In this document: positions 16,738 through 26,996 of the stretch, one piece after another
Numbering within the stretch: position 1 is the first letter of the stretch
Layout of the letters: the number at the start of each line of letters is the position of its first letter
NCBI RefSeq assembly: GCF_026319365.1
Contig: NZ_JAPDMS010000003.1
Location: forward strand, 124,001-188,000
Origin: Methylophaga sp. OBS1
GTDB lineage: Bacteria; Pseudomonadota; Gammaproteobacteria; Nitrosococcales; Methylophagaceae
Direction: 5' to 3'
DNA length: 64,000 nt
Translations under genes and position numbers: made by a program
The notes under the pieces: model-generated
Seen by the model: only the letters and a program-made list of their open reading frames with translations
Databases searched by the model: none
Told to the model about the DNA's origin: nothing

Positions 16738-16766
16738 GTTGAAACACCTATTGTGGTGAGGCGGAA

Positions 16767-16799
16767 TAAAACAAAAAGGCCGGACATCGCTGTCCGGCC
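16767..16799 (-). terminator. Rho-independent terminator of htpG
   Basis: A perfect 9-bp stem GGCCGGACA/TGTCCGGCC (16778-16786 and 16791-16799) with loop TCGC is followed on the minus strand by TTTTTGTTTT. Confidence 0.9.
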
Positions 16800-16825
16800 C
16801 ATTCTATCGCATCAGGGTCTGAGTT

Positions 16826-18733
16826 CTAAGCAATCTTGAGCAGAATCTCGTTGATGCGTTTGACGTAGGTCGCCGGATCTTCCAGCTGGCCACCTTCTGC
16901 CAGCAGCGCCTGATCGAAAATAATCGAGGTCCAGTCGCTGAAGCGAGATTCATCCGACTCGTCTTTCAATTTCACGACCATCGGGTGCTCCGGATTCAGT
17001 TCCAGAATAGGCTTGCTGCCAGGCACTTCCTGACCGGCCGCTTTCAGCATCCGCTCCAGGTTCTGACTCATATCATAATGATCGGCGACCAGGCAGGCCG
17101 GAGAGTCGGTCAAACGGTGGGTAATGCGCACATCTTTGACTTTGTCATCGAGGTTTTTCTTGACCCGTTCAACCAGGTCTTCGAAGTTCTTGTCGGTTTC
17201 CTCGTGCGCTTTTTTCTCTTCCTCGTCTTCCAGCTCGCCCAGATCCAGATCGCCTTTAGCGACAGACTGCATGTGTTTGCCGTCAAACTCGGTCAACGAA
17301 TTCACCAGCCACTCGTCGACGCGATCGGTCAGCAGCAACACTTCGATGCCTTTCTTGCGGAAGACTTCCAGGTGCGGGCTGTTTTTCGCCGCGGCGTAGT
17401 TTTCAGCGGTGATGTAATAAATCTTGTCCTGCTTGTCTTTCATGCGGCCGACATAGTCTTCCAGCGACACGGTCTGTTCGGCACTGCCGGACTCGGTGGT
17501 GGCAAAACGCAGCAGCTTGGCCAGGGTTTCCTTGTTGGCGAAGTCTTCACCCGGTCCTTCCTTGATGACCTGGCCGAACTCTTTCCAGAACTCGGCATAT
17601 TGTTCGGGCTCATTGGTCGCCATCTTGCTGAGTTCGCTCAGTACCTTTTTCACTGAAGCGGCGCGGATGGTGTCGATGGTTTTGCTGCTTTGCAGGATTT
17701 CACGTGATACGTTCAGCGGCAGATCATTGGTATCAATCACACCGCGGATAAAGCGCAGGTATCGTGGCATCAGCTGATCGCTGTCTTCCATGATAAACAC
17801 GCGTTTTACATACAGCTTGATGCCGTGCATGCGATCACGATCCCAGAGATCGAATGGTGCCTTGGACGGAATATACAGCAGCGAGGTGTATTCGATATTC
17901 CCTTCGACCTTGTTGTGGGTCCAGGTCATCGGGTCCTGGAAGTCGTGGGCAATCTGCTTGTAGAACTCTTTATATTCCTCGTCGGAAATATCGTTCTTGG
18001 ACAGGGTCCAGAGGGCAGTCGCCTTGTTGACGGTCTCTTCGCCCTGATCGGCTTCATCAATTTCACCGTCCTCATTCGGCACCGCCTCTTTTTTCATGAC
18101 GATAGGCAGATTGATATGGTCGGAGTATTTGCTGATGATGTTGCGCAGACGCCAGCCGTTGAGGAATTCGTCTTCACCTTCACGCAGGTGCAGGGTGATT
18201 TCGGTGCCGCGATCCGCTTTTTCGATGGTTTCGATCGTGAACTCGCCCTCACCGGCTGATTCCCACTGCACGCCATGCTCGGCACCGACACCGGCGCGGC
18301 GGGTTTTCAGCGTGACTTTGTCAGCGACAATAAAAGCAGAATAGAAACCGACACCAAACTGGCCGATCAATTGAGAATCCTTGGATTCGTCTCCGGTCAG
18401 GCTGTCGAAGAATTTACGGGTGCCACTGCGGGCAATGGTGCCGATATTGTCGATGACTTCCTCACGGTTCATGCCGATGCCGTTGTCGCTGATAGTGACA
18501 GTGCGGGCGTCGGCATCGAAGTCGACCCGGATTTTGAGATCCACGTCTTCTTCATAGAGTGCATCGTCCGACAGGGCCTGGAAACGGAGCTTGTCTGCTG
18601 CGTCGGCCGCATTGGAAATCAGTTCACGCAGAAAAATCTCCTTGTTCGAATACAAGGAGTGGATCATCAGGTTCAGTAACTGTTTGACTTCAGTCTGGAA
18701 ACCCATGGTTTCCTTATGTGCATCAACGCCCAT
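16826..18733 (-). CDS. htpG: Molecular chaperone HtpG (Hsp90)
   Basis: 635-aa cytoplasmic ATP-dependent chaperone. The GHKL ATPase site is intact: [28 protein letters not shown] segment, [11 protein letters not shown]. The middle domain ([22 protein letters not shown]) and the C-terminal dimerisation domain follow. GGAGG lies 10 nt upstream of the ATG at 18733. A consensus heat-shock promoter precedes it and a strong terminator follows, so it is monocistronic. Confidence 0.98.
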   Translation of the reverse strand: MGVDAHKETMGFQTEVKQLLNLMIHSLYSNKEIFLRELISNAADAADKLRFQALSDDALYEEDVDLKIRVDFDADARTVTISDNGIGMNREEVIDNIGTIARSGTRKFFDSLTGDESKDSQLIGQFGVGFYSAFIVADKVTLKTRRAGVGAEHGVQWESAGEGEFTIETIEKADRGTEITLHLREGEDEFLNGWRLRNIISKYSDHINLPIVMKKEAVPNEDGEIDEADQGEETVNKATALWTLSKNDISDEEYKEFYKQIAHDFQDPMTWTHNKVEGNIEYTSLLYIPSKAPFDLWDRDRMHGIKLYVKRVFIMEDSDQLMPRYLRFIRGVIDTNDLPLNVSREILQSSKTIDTIRAASVKKVLSELSKMATNEPEQYAEFWKEFGQVIKEGPGEDFANKETLAKLLRFATTESGSAEQTVSLEDYVGRMKDKQDKIYYITAENYAAAKNSPHLEVFRKKGIEVLLLTDRVDEWLVNSLTEFDGKHMQSVAKGDLDLGELEDEEEKKAHEETDKNFEDLVERVKKNLDDKVKDVRITHRLTDSPACLVADHYDMSQNLERMLKAAGQEVPGSKPILELNPEHPMVVKLKDESDESRFSDWTSIIFDQALLAEGGQLEDPATYVKRINEILLKIA

Positions 18734-18777
18734 TGAAATAATGCCTCCATCTGGCTGTTGGTTGGAATATGCACAGC

Positions 18778-18806
18778 AAATGGGGACGGCGGATCACAAA
18801 ATCAAG
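18778..18806 (-). promoter_or_regulatory. Sigma-32 heat-shock promoter of htpG
   Basis: On the minus strand CTTGATT (18806-18800), a 14-nt spacer and CCCCATTT (18785-18778) match the RpoH consensus CTTGAAA-N11-16-CCCCATnT almost fully. It lies 45 bp before the htpG start codon. Confidence 0.85.
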
Positions 18807-18908
18807 TCATTGAGGCAAATTTGACTGAACTTGGTTTTTTGTCACCTGATCACCATAATAGACAGGTATCACTTAGGCTACTTCAGGCGCCACCGGACTG
18901 TTCTCTAC

Positions 18909-19661
18909 ATGTCGAATAACGAGCTTCGCATTCTGACCTACAACCTGCACAAGGGTTTTAATACAAGCAACCGGCAGTTCACCCTGCACCCGATTCGGGA
19001 TGCGCTGGTCGAAACCAACGCCGATATCATGCTGCTGCAGGAAATTCAGGGTGAACACAGTCAGCATGGTCTGGTGCATCATCAGTGGCCCAGCGAACCC
19101 CACTTTGAATTCTTGGCGCAGGATGTCTGGCCGCATTATGCCTATGCCAAGAATGCCGTCTATAGTGTGGGGCACCACGGCAATGCGATCTTGAGCAAAT
19201 ACCCGCTGACTAACTGGGAAAACATCAATGTCTCGCCCTTCACCTGGGCCAGCCGCAGTCTGCTCCATGGTGAAATCAAACTGCCCTGGCACGACGAGGT
19301 GTTGCATATTATCTGCATTCATCTGGGCCTGATTGGCATGGAAAGACGGCGTCAGTTCGTGACGCTATGCGAACGCATTGAAGAACATGTGCCCCATAAT
19401 GCACCGCTGATTGTGGCCGGTGATTTCAATGACTGGGCCGGTCAGGCAGAAAAAAGGCTGTCGCAGCACCTGGAACTGAAAGAAGCCTATCGCACCCTGC
19501 ATAATCGCTATGCCCGCACCTGGCCCTCATGGATGCCGGTGCTGAAAATGGACCGGATTTATTACCGGGGCATGGAACCGACGCTGTGCGAAAGACCGCC
19601 CCATTCATCCTGGAACCGCCTGTCGGATCATGCACCCCTGGTCGCTTCGTTTGAGTTCTGA
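18909..19661 (+). CDS. Endonuclease/exonuclease/phosphatase family protein
   Basis: 250 aa. Shows the EEP metal-dependent phosphodiesterase motifs in order: LTYNLHKG, LLQEIQG (Glu metal ligand), HHGNAILSKYP, IHLGL, VAGDFNDW and the terminal LSDHAPLVA. The closest general type is YbhP-like EEP proteins found beside cardiolipin synthase or in membrane-stress clusters; the substrate is unknown. The ATG at 18909 is chosen because the upstream extension has no conserved sequence, though its Shine-Dalgarno sequence is weak. The stop is 12 nt before the YkvA-family gene, so they are probably cotranscribed. Confidence 0.85.
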   Translation: MSNNELRILTYNLHKGFNTSNRQFTLHPIRDALVETNADIMLLQEIQGEHSQHGLVHHQWPSEPHFEFLAQDVWPHYAYAKNAVYSVGHHGNAILSKYPLTNWENINVSPFTWASRSLLHGEIKLPWHDEVLHIICIHLGLIGMERRRQFVTLCERIEEHVPHNAPLIVAGDFNDWAGQAEKRLSQHLELKEAYRTLHNRYARTWPSWMPVLKMDRIYYRGMEPTLCERPPHSSWNRLSDHAPLVASFEF

Positions 19662-19673
19662 TGGCGCTCAGCC

Positions 19674-20048
19674 ATGGCTCTGAAACAGCGTTTATCGAAC
19701 TGGGCAAACACACTCAAACAACATATCACTGCGATTTACCTGGTTTACCGCGACCCTGAGACACCGCTTCTGACTCGCTGGTTGGCGTTGCTGGTGGTCG
19801 CTTACGCACTGAGCCCGATTGATTTGATTCCGGATTTTATTCCGGTGATTGGTTATCTGGATGACCTGATTTTATTACCTTTAGGATGCTGGCTGGTCAT
19901 TCACAGCATGCCTGATGCAGTCTGGCAGCGAAGTCTCCAGGAGGCGGGAAATTATGTTGCGTTACCCCGCTTTAAATGGATGACGTTTGTGGTCGTTATA
20001 ATCTGGCTTTTGATTACGCTGATGATCGCCTTCTGGCTGCTTAGCTGA
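19674..20048 (+). CDS. YkvA/DUF1232 family membrane protein
   Basis: 124 aa. Contains the diagnostic DUF1232 segment ALSPIDLIPDFIPVIGYLDD at 46-65, in a hydrophobic region, and a C-terminal transmembrane helix (FVVVIIWLLITLMIAFWLL). Function of the family is not established. It follows the EEP gene closely and precedes sbtA by about 68 bp. Confidence 0.88.
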   Translation: MALKQRLSNWANTLKQHITAIYLVYRDPETPLLTRWLALLVVAYALSPIDLIPDFIPVIGYLDDLILLPLGCWLVIHSMPDAVWQRSLQEAGNYVALPRFKWMTFVVVIIWLLITLMIAFWLLS

Positions 20049-20115
20049 AGGCAGTCTCTGAAATTTCCCCAATTTGTGCTTAAATTGCGCGAATTGCAAA
20101 ACGCTGGAGCCGAAA

Positions 20116-21045
20116 ATGCCTGATATTGTCGTCATGTTTTTCCTGCTGGGTTTGATAGCTGGCCTGGTCAAATCCGATTTGGAGATGCCTAAAGCCGCCT
20201 ATGACGTGCTCAGTCTGTTGCTGATGCTGACCATTGGCCTCAAAGGCGGCATGGCATTACATGGCAATACGGGCTGGCATCTGTTGCCCGAACTGCTCAG
20301 CGTTGCCGCATTAGGCTTTCTGATCCCGGCCGTGCTCTACCCCCTGCTACGAAAACTGGTTGGCCTGAATGTGGCCGACAGCGCCAGTTTTGCCGCCCAC
20401 TACGGCTCGGTCAGTGCCGGTAGCTTTGCCGTGGCACTGGCTTATGCTGAAACTCACGACATGGCTATTGGCGGGCAGGTCACACTCTACCTGGTTTTGC
20501 TCGAGCTGCCGGCGATTCTGTTCGGGCTGTTGATTTTCAATAAACGTTCTGGTGAAAAAGCCGCCCGCAGCCAATCTCATATTCTGCATGAAGCCTTTAC
20601 CAACCGCGGCGTTATGCTGCTGGTCGGGGGTGTCATTATTGGCTGGATGTATGGTCCCTCCAAAGGTGCAGAGGTGACGGACCTCTATACTGTGATGTTC
20701 AAGGGGGTGCTGGCCCTGTTCCTGCTGGAGATGGGGCTGGTCGCTTCCGAAGCGCTCAAGCGGGTGTCTCTGGATAAAATCCGGGTGGTCCTGTTTGCTC
20801 TCATCGCGCCATCGCTGCTGGCTGTTTTCGGTGTAGTGACAGGCCAGTGGCTGGGACTGCCAGCGGGATCCGTGCTGATTCTGGCCACGCTGACCGCCAG
20901 TGCTTCCTATATCGCCGCACCGGTTGCCATTCGCTCGGCAATCCCCAAAGCGGACATCGGTCTGGCCATGCTGGCCTCTCTGGGCCTGACTTTCCCATTC
21001 AATGTGCTGGTTGGTATCCCGCTTTACCATAGCTGGATTCAATAA
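20116..21045 (+). CDS. SbtA-type sodium-dependent bicarbonate transporter
   Basis: 309-aa polytopic inner-membrane protein of about ten helices, family DUF897/SbtA, which imports bicarbonate with sodium in cyanobacteria and other bacteria. Signature stretches include MLTIGLKGGMAL, AAHYGSVSAGSFAVAL and ASASYIAAPVAIRSA, in two inverted half repeats. The ATG at 20116 is chosen over an upstream in-frame start because GGAG precedes it and because the upstream extension is not hydrophobic. The usual PII-like partner SbtB is not adjacent, and a YrhK-family protein follows instead. The substrate is inferred from the family. Confidence 0.87.
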   Translation: MPDIVVMFFLLGLIAGLVKSDLEMPKAAYDVLSLLLMLTIGLKGGMALHGNTGWHLLPELLSVAALGFLIPAVLYPLLRKLVGLNVADSASFAAHYGSVSAGSFAVALAYAETHDMAIGGQVTLYLVLLELPAILFGLLIFNKRSGEKAARSQSHILHEAFTNRGVMLLVGGVIIGWMYGPSKGAEVTDLYTVMFKGVLALFLLEMGLVASEALKRVSLDKIRVVLFALIAPSLLAVFGVVTGQWLGLPAGSVLILATLTASASYIAAPVAIRSAIPKADIGLAMLASLGLTFPFNVLVGIPLYHSWIQ

Positions 21046-21081
21046 CCATTGCTTCATCGCTTTATTTGAGAGACGCCGCTA

Positions 21082-21357
21082 ATGAGTGAACAAAAAATCG
21101 ATAATCCCCTCACGGTCACGCTGGGTCACGAGCAATTGATCATTCGACGCCGCTATGAGGTATTAAGCATCCTCAACGATTTCATGGTGGCACTCTGGTT
21201 CCTCGCTGGCAGTATCCTGTTTCTGTGGCCTATGCAGGAGACGCTGGCAAAATGGTTTTTTGTGATTGGCAGCGCGCAGTTCCTTGTCCGCCCACTGATT
21301 CGCCTGTTCTCTTATATTCACATCAAGCGATTACCGGAAAGTCACTGGCAACAATAA
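21082..21357 (+). CDS. YrhK family small membrane protein
   Basis: 91 aa. The conserved IIRRRYEVLSILNDFMVALWFLAGS segment (about 20-44) and a second hydrophobic helix define the YrhK domain; two transmembrane segments are likely. Function unknown. It sits 36 bp after sbtA and may be cotranscribed with it. Confidence 0.85.
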   Translation: MSEQKIDNPLTVTLGHEQLIIRRRYEVLSILNDFMVALWFLAGSILFLWPMQETLAKWFFVIGSAQFLVRPLIRLFSYIHIKRLPESHWQQ

Positions 21358-21406
21358 GCGTTAAACTGAGTCCATAGATGAGTTCAAATACACAGCAGGA
21401 GGGAGT

Positions 21407-22198
21407 ATGGATTTGCAACTGACAGGAAAACTGGCGCTGGTCACCGGCAGCACGGCTGGCATTGGCTATGCCATCGCCCAAGCCCTCGCGGCTGAAGGTG
21501 CGGATGTCATTATCAACGGCCGCAGTCAGGCATCAGTGGATGAAGCGGTGGCATCACTCACCGCTGACGCGACCGGCCGTCTGTTCGGATTCGCCGGTGA
21601 TGTCGCTACTGCCGAGGTCGCTGACAGACTGCACGCCGCCTATCCCGACGTGGAGATTTTGATTAACAACGTCGGTATTTTCGAACCGGTCGCGTTTGAG
21701 GACATCACCGATAGCGACTGGAGACGTTTTTTCGAGGTCAACGTCCTGAGCGGTGTCCGTCTGGCAAGACATTATCTGCCCGTCATGAAACAGAAAGACT
21801 GGGGCCGTATCATTTTTATTTCCAGCGAGAGCGGTATCCAGATACCGGCGGAAATGATCCATTATGGTATGACCAAATCTGCCCAGATTTCGGTAGCGCG
21901 GGGACTGGCTGAGGATGTCGCCGGCACCGGTATCACTGTCAACAGTGTGCTACCGGGCCCGACACGCTCTCGTGGCGTGGGTGACTTTGTCGAAGACATG
22001 GCCCGGCAACAGGGGCAGACACTGACACAGTTCGAAGCGGATTTTTTCGAGCATGTGCGACCGACCTCTCTGATTCAACGCTTCGCCAGTACCGAAGAAG
22101 TCGCCTCAATGGTCTGTTATCTCGTCAGCCCGCTGGCTTCGGCGACGACCGGTGCAGCAGTTCGAGTGGATGGCGGCGTGGTCAAAAGTGCTTTCTGA
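21407..22198 (+). CDS. Short-chain dehydrogenase/reductase (SDR)
   Basis: 263 aa, classical SDR. Cofactor motif TGSTAGIG at 14-21, NNVG (where most have NNAG), catalytic Ser in ISSESG, and the YxxxK pair in YGMTK. Asn-Gly-Arg after the second strand (INGRS) favours NADPH. The C-terminus GAAVRVDGGVVKS is typical of 3-oxoacyl-reductase-like SDRs. GGAGGGAGT precedes the ATG. The substrate is unknown; it may be independent of the sbtA group upstream. Confidence 0.88.
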   Translation: MDLQLTGKLALVTGSTAGIGYAIAQALAAEGADVIINGRSQASVDEAVASLTADATGRLFGFAGDVATAEVADRLHAAYPDVEILINNVGIFEPVAFEDITDSDWRRFFEVNVLSGVRLARHYLPVMKQKDWGRIIFISSESGIQIPAEMIHYGMTKSAQISVARGLAEDVAGTGITVNSVLPGPTRSRGVGDFVEDMARQQGQTLTQFEADFFEHVRPTSLIQRFASTEEVASMVCYLVSPLASATTGAAVRVDGGVVKSAF

Positions 22199-22256
22199 GA
22201 AGCAACGCTGCCGATGATTAGCCCCCTGTCGAGACATCACCAATATTAAAGCAGCC

Positions 22257-24032
22257 ATGCCGGTGCCTCTGTTTCAGTTTCTTTTGACTTTTAGTCTGCT
22301 GAGCCTGGTCTTGCCGGCTATGGCTGACCAAGACAAGCTGCCAATGATTGAGATTGGCCAGCTTGAACAGCAAGCTGTGCGAGCGCCAGCACAATACCTT
22401 GTCACCGCTCCCTCAGCTTCGCTGTCAACGCTGACGGACGCGGACTTCCGACCACTCGGGGATACTGACATCAACCAGGGTATCTCTGCGCAGGCGTTCT
22501 GGATCCGTTTTTTGCTCAAAAACACGGCTGATCAGCCCATTGATTGGATCCTGAGCCACAAAACCGCTTACCTCGATCATATTGAAGTCTTTCTGCAGGA
22601 CAGTGATGCCTCGACGCAATTTATTCATCTTTCAGATCGGGAAATCTTCAGCAGTCGCCTGCTTCCCTACCGGACACTGGCCGTACCGCATACTACTGCC
22701 GCCGGCGGCACGACTGAGGTCTATCTCAAACTTTACTTTGACAAGGCTGACAGTGTCACACTGGATTTTGAACTCAGTGAAGCCTCAGAATTTATTCAGC
22801 AACAACACAGCGAATATCTGCTTTATGGTCTGTTCTACGGTGCCATGATCCTGTTGATTGCCATTTCTTTTCTGGGCGCGGTTTTACTGCGCCAGTGGCT
22901 GTACCTGCTGTATACCGGTTTTCTTGTCAGTAGCAGCCTGATGTGGGCATTACTCAACGGTTTTGCCTACCAGTTCCTCTGGCCTAACTCGGTGTTCTGG
23001 CACAACGAAGGTTTTCATATTGTTTATCTACTGGTCGCAGCAACCGCCATCCTGTTTTCACGCCAGTTTTTGATGACCCGCCTGCAGTTTCCTCGTCTCG
23101 ACAAGTTACTCAAATGGCTGCCGGCAGTCTTTCTGGGTGGTATTGTGCTGCGTTTTGCCGGCCTCTATGAGCCGGTACTTTATCTTGCCATGATCAGTAT
23201 CATCAGCCTGGTATTGCTGAGCGTGCTGGGTCTCAAGGCGTATCTGCAGGGGCTGGTGTATGCCCGCTGGTATGCACTGGCCTGGCTGGTGTACGGATGC
23301 GGCCTTGCCCTGAGTGTCACCGCCGCTTCGACCTCTCTCCTGCCCTGGGGCATGAACTCACTAGTCTATGCGCAACTGGGCGCCATCCTTGAAGCGATCA
23401 TGCTGATGATGGCACTGGCTGACAGAGTCCGACACTGGGAACGCGATCATCAGCACGTACTGCAACTGGTGCAACAGGATCCACTCACCGGTCTGGGCAA
23501 CCGCAGAATGATGCCAGAGGCTATTGGAACGCTGCATCATGCCCATGCAGATAACGGTAAACCGGTTTATATGGCCTTGCTGGATCTGGATGAATTCAAG
23601 CAAATCAACGACCGTTATGGTCATGAAGCTGGTGATGATGTCATTAAAAGACTGGCATCGCTGATGCAAAACTTCTCCCGCAGTGAAGACATCTGTATAC
23701 GTCAGGGTGGTGATGAGTTTCTGCTTCTGTTCCAGGCCGGCAGTGAACTGAAAGCGATACATAAAATTGACAGGCTTCGTCAGTTTTTTTCTGAACAGCG
23801 TTTCCAACTTGAACACGCAAGCTTCTCTACCAGCCTTAGTGCAGGTATCAGTGTCCTGTTCAGCGCCGACAAGTCCTTATCCGAACAAACCGCTTTCCGT
23901 CTGGCAGATCAGGCGCTTTACCGTGCCAAGCAGAACGGTGGCAATCAGTGTCTGGTTTCCCGGCCTGGTGGCACTGACAGCGCAGACGCTGAATATTTGA
24001 ATCAATCCAGCTCACACTCGCAGCCATCATGA
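22257..24032 (+). CDS. 7TM-DISM membrane diguanylate cyclase
   Basis: 591 aa. A signal peptide (to about 23), a periplasmic 7TMR-DISM extracellular domain (about 30-185), seven transmembrane helices (about 187-390) and a C-terminal GGDEF domain (about 425-570). The active site RQGGDEF is intact, and RSED five residues before it is a c-di-GMP inhibitory I-site (RxxD). It should convert two GTP into c-di-GMP in response to a periplasmic carbohydrate-like or envelope signal, by family. Its stop overlaps the gluQ start (ATGA), so the two are translationally coupled. Confidence 0.93.
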   Translation: MPVPLFQFLLTFSLLSLVLPAMADQDKLPMIEIGQLEQQAVRAPAQYLVTAPSASLSTLTDADFRPLGDTDINQGISAQAFWIRFLLKNTADQPIDWILSHKTAYLDHIEVFLQDSDASTQFIHLSDREIFSSRLLPYRTLAVPHTTAAGGTTEVYLKLYFDKADSVTLDFELSEASEFIQQQHSEYLLYGLFYGAMILLIAISFLGAVLLRQWLYLLYTGFLVSSSLMWALLNGFAYQFLWPNSVFWHNEGFHIVYLLVAATAILFSRQFLMTRLQFPRLDKLLKWLPAVFLGGIVLRFAGLYEPVLYLAMISIISLVLLSVLGLKAYLQGLVYARWYALAWLVYGCGLALSVTAASTSLLPWGMNSLVYAQLGAILEAIMLMMALADRVRHWERDHQHVLQLVQQDPLTGLGNRRMMPEAIGTLHHAHADNGKPVYMALLDLDEFKQINDRYGHEAGDDVIKRLASLMQNFSRSEDICIRQGGDEFLLLFQAGSELKAIHKIDRLRQFFSEQRFQLEHASFSTSLSAGISVLFSADKSLSEQTAFRLADQALYRAKQNGGNQCLVSRPGGTDSADAEYLNQSSSHSQPS

Positions 24033-24949
24033 CCCATACTCAATACACTGGCCGTTATGCTCCCTCCCCTACTGGCCCGTTACATTTCGGTTCTCTGGTA
24101 GCGGCGGTGGCCAGTTATCTTGACGCCAGAACAAATCAGGGCAGATGGTTGCTGCGAATGGAGGACCTGGATAAACCGCGTGAAATGCCGGGGGCAGCTG
24201 ACGACATTTTACGTACCCTGGAGGCTTACGGTTTTGAATGGGATGGCGAGGTGCTATTCCAGAGCCAGCGGGGAGAGATCTATCAGGCAACGCTGGATCA
24301 GTTGATTGCCGAGAATAAAGTCTATCGCTGTAATTGCAGCCGTCGCGAAGTCGCAGACATTGCGCATGCGGGTATCGAGGGTCCGGTCTATCCCGGTCTG
24401 TGTCGAAACGGTTTGAGCAGGGAACGTGAAACCATTGCCTGGCGTTTTAAAACCGACGTCGAACATTTGCTATTCAATGATCGTATCCAGGGTCAGATTG
24501 ATCATGCCATGCGGCGGGATATAGGTGACTTTATCCTGAAACGCGCTGATGGTCAGTTTGCTTATCAACTCGCGGTCGTGGTTGATGATGCCGAACAGCA
24601 GATCAATCATGTTGTTCGCGGCGCAGACTTACTGAACTCCACCAGTCGCCAGATTCTGCTGCAATACAGTCTGCATCTTCACTCACCGGTTTATGCTCAC
24701 ATTCCCATCGTCACGAATGCGGAGGGAGAAAAGCTCAGTAAACAGACGCACGCCCAAGCACTTCAGCCCGGTAATGCTTCACGGATGCTAACGCAGGCAT
24801 TGGCATTTCTCGGCCTGAACCCACCGACTGAGCTTGCTCAATACACACTCAAGGAAATTTGGCACTGGGCTGGCGAGCACTGGCAGTTGGTGAAAGTCCC
24901 CTGCCAGAACCAATTAAATAGTGGACAACAAGATGGAAAAATCGATTAA
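24029..24949 (+). CDS. gluQ: Glutamyl-queuosine tRNA(Asp) synthetase
   Basis: 306-aa truncated glutamyl-tRNA synthetase paralogue lacking the anticodon-binding domain. It loads glutamate onto queuosine of tRNA-Asp. The HIGH-like site is APSPTGPLHFGSL, zinc ligands are in YRCNCSRREV and YPGLC, and the KMSKS-like site is EKLSKQTHA. It is often found beside dksA; here it overlaps a diguanylate cyclase by 4 nt. Confidence 0.96.
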   Translation: MTHTQYTGRYAPSPTGPLHFGSLVAAVASYLDARTNQGRWLLRMEDLDKPREMPGAADDILRTLEAYGFEWDGEVLFQSQRGEIYQATLDQLIAENKVYRCNCSRREVADIAHAGIEGPVYPGLCRNGLSRERETIAWRFKTDVEHLLFNDRIQGQIDHAMRRDIGDFILKRADGQFAYQLAVVVDDAEQQINHVVRGADLLNSTSRQILLQYSLHLHSPVYAHIPIVTNAEGEKLSKQTHAQALQPGNASRMLTQALAFLGLNPPTELAQYTLKEIWHWAGEHWQLVKVPCQNQLNSGQQDGKID

Positions 24950-25025
24950 TGAAAGCTCTATCTAAGCCGACACACTGTCTATATCGGTTCACTACATATA
25001 ACAACAACGATCAAGGATTCACCGC

Positions 25026-26900
25026 ATGCTGAGCAAGCTGACCGTCAGAAAAAAACTCATTCTCGTCGCCTTCATGGTGGCAGTCACACTCATTGTCATT
25101 ATGGGACTGGAACGCTTTGCAATGAGTAAAGTGGTAGCACTCGAAAGCCTGGCTGTTGAAGCACAACAGGCTGAGGTGGAGATGCTGACACTCAGACGAC
25201 ATGAAAAGGACTTTCTGGCAAGACTGGATCCCAAATACATTGAGAGTTTCCAGCAAACACAGGCTTCCCTTATCAGCCGTGCTGATAAAATGGTGATTAA
25301 CCTAGAGAGTCATGGCGTTAACAGCGAGGCGGCCAGGGATCTGGGATTTTATGTCAGTGAATACGCCATCAATTTCAGTAATATTTATGCATTGCAAAAA
25401 GTGATTGGTCTGACACCGACCGATGGCCTCTACGGTGCACTGCGGAGTTCGGTTCATAACATTGAAGAGCGACTGAATACTTTCAATGAAGACGCACTAC
25501 TCAAGCACATGCTGATGCTGAGACGTTATGAAAAAGATTTTATGTTGCGCCTTGACATGAAATATATCTCCCGCTTCAACGATCAGGTTCAGACTTTTAA
25601 AGCAGCGCTGAACGACAGCTTCCTGCCGGCTGGCACGCAAGCTGAAATCAGGGGACTGCTGGATAGTTACCAACAGGATTTTCTGGCACTGGCTGAAAGC
25701 TATCAGAAAAAAGGCCTGGATAGTGACAGCGGCCTGTTAGGTGAAATGCGGACAACAATTCATCAGAGTCAGGAGTCACTTGATAAGCTGGATGAACTGA
25801 TGCAATCCGCCATTCCAGCCACAGTTCAGCAATATCAACTCTGGATTCTTGCCATCTCCATTGTTTTGGGCACCACAATCATCTGGTTGATTATGGCTAT
25901 CAGCCGCAGCATCATCCAACCGCTGCAAAAGCTGTCAGATGTTATGCATGAAGTTGAAGATACAAAAAATCTCAGTATCCGGGTGCCGGTCACCGGCAAG
26001 GATGAAATCAGTGAGATGGCTGAATCATTCAACGGCATGACGGGGACTTTTCAAAAACTGATTGAAGATGTGCTGACATCGGCGCAAACAGTGAGTGCCG
26101 CTGCTGAGCAACTAGCGGTAGTCTCGCAGCAGAGTCGTGAAGGCGTCATCAACCAGCAAAGCAGTAGTGAACAGGTCGCAACCGCGATGAACGAAATGAC
26201 CGCCACCGTGCAGGAAGTGGCACGTTATGCCGCCCAGGCAGCCAGTGCCTCCAAAACCTCCGATGAAGAAACTGTTAAAGGTAAAACAGTGGTGCAGAAA
26301 ACGGTGGCTGGTATTAAACAACTGGCAGTACAGAGCAGCAACAATGCTGAAGCAATCAAAAACCTGCAGGTGGAGAGCGACAACATCGGCACAGTCCTGA
26401 CCGTGATTCAGGAAATCGCCGAACAGACTAATCTGCTGGCTTTGAATGCGGCGATTGAAGCAGCACGTGCTGGTGAGTCCGGACGCGGGTTTGCCGTAGT
26501 CGCTGATGAAGTTCGGACCCTGGCCCAGCGCAGTCAGCAGTCAACTGAAGAAATTAAAACCATCATTGATCGCCTGCAGAGTGGTGCGAATCATTGCGTG
26601 GAAGCCATGCTGAGCGGAAAAGAACAAGTCGAGTCCACTGTGTCCCAGGTTGAAGAAGCCGGTGAGTCTCTGGATGTCATTGCTGACAAGGTCAGATCCA
26701 TCCTCGATATGAACACACATATCGCCAGCGCGGCGGAAGAACAAAGCGCGGTGGCTGAGGATATCAATCGGAATATTACCCATATCGCTCAGGTTGCAGA
26801 GGAAAATGCTGACAGCACCTCGCAAACAACTGAAACCAGTCAGAGTCTCGCCAAACTGGCCGCGGATCTGCAAAGACTGATAAGCCAGTTCAAGGTCTAA
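25026..26900 (+). CDS. Methyl-accepting chemotaxis protein with HBM sensor domain
   Basis: 624 aa. TM1 at about 11-30, a periplasmic all-helical sensor (about 35-270), TM2 at about 272-292, HAMP (about 293-346), and a signalling hairpin whose tip holds [20 protein letters not shown]. The sensor contains an internal duplication: [16 protein letters not shown] near 57 and [16 protein letters not shown] near 161, the mark of helical bimodular (HBM) domains. HBM receptors such as McpS bind TCA intermediates, so an organic-acid ligand is plausible but unproven. No CheR-docking pentapeptide is present at the C-terminus. Confidence 0.94.
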   Translation: MLSKLTVRKKLILVAFMVAVTLIVIMGLERFAMSKVVALESLAVEAQQAEVEMLTLRRHEKDFLARLDPKYIESFQQTQASLISRADKMVINLESHGVNSEAARDLGFYVSEYAINFSNIYALQKVIGLTPTDGLYGALRSSVHNIEERLNTFNEDALLKHMLMLRRYEKDFMLRLDMKYISRFNDQVQTFKAALNDSFLPAGTQAEIRGLLDSYQQDFLALAESYQKKGLDSDSGLLGEMRTTIHQSQESLDKLDELMQSAIPATVQQYQLWILAISIVLGTTIIWLIMAISRSIIQPLQKLSDVMHEVEDTKNLSIRVPVTGKDEISEMAESFNGMTGTFQKLIEDVLTSAQTVSAAAEQLAVVSQQSREGVINQQSSSEQVATAMNEMTATVQEVARYAAQAASASKTSDEETVKGKTVVQKTVAGIKQLAVQSSNNAEAIKNLQVESDNIGTVLTVIQEIAEQTNLLALNAAIEAARAGESGRGFAVVADEVRTLAQRSQQSTEEIKTIIDRLQSGANHCVEAMLSGKEQVESTVSQVEEAGESLDVIADKVRSILDMNTHIASAAEEQSAVAEDINRNITHIAQVAEENADSTSQTTETSQSLAKLAADLQRLISQFKV

Positions 26901-26996
26901 CAGCAGTTATTAATCGGTTTCGTGAGTTGGTTATTGTCAGACAATGACCAGTTCGCGCTATCATCAAATCTGGAACTCTTATCAGGATGATGAGCT

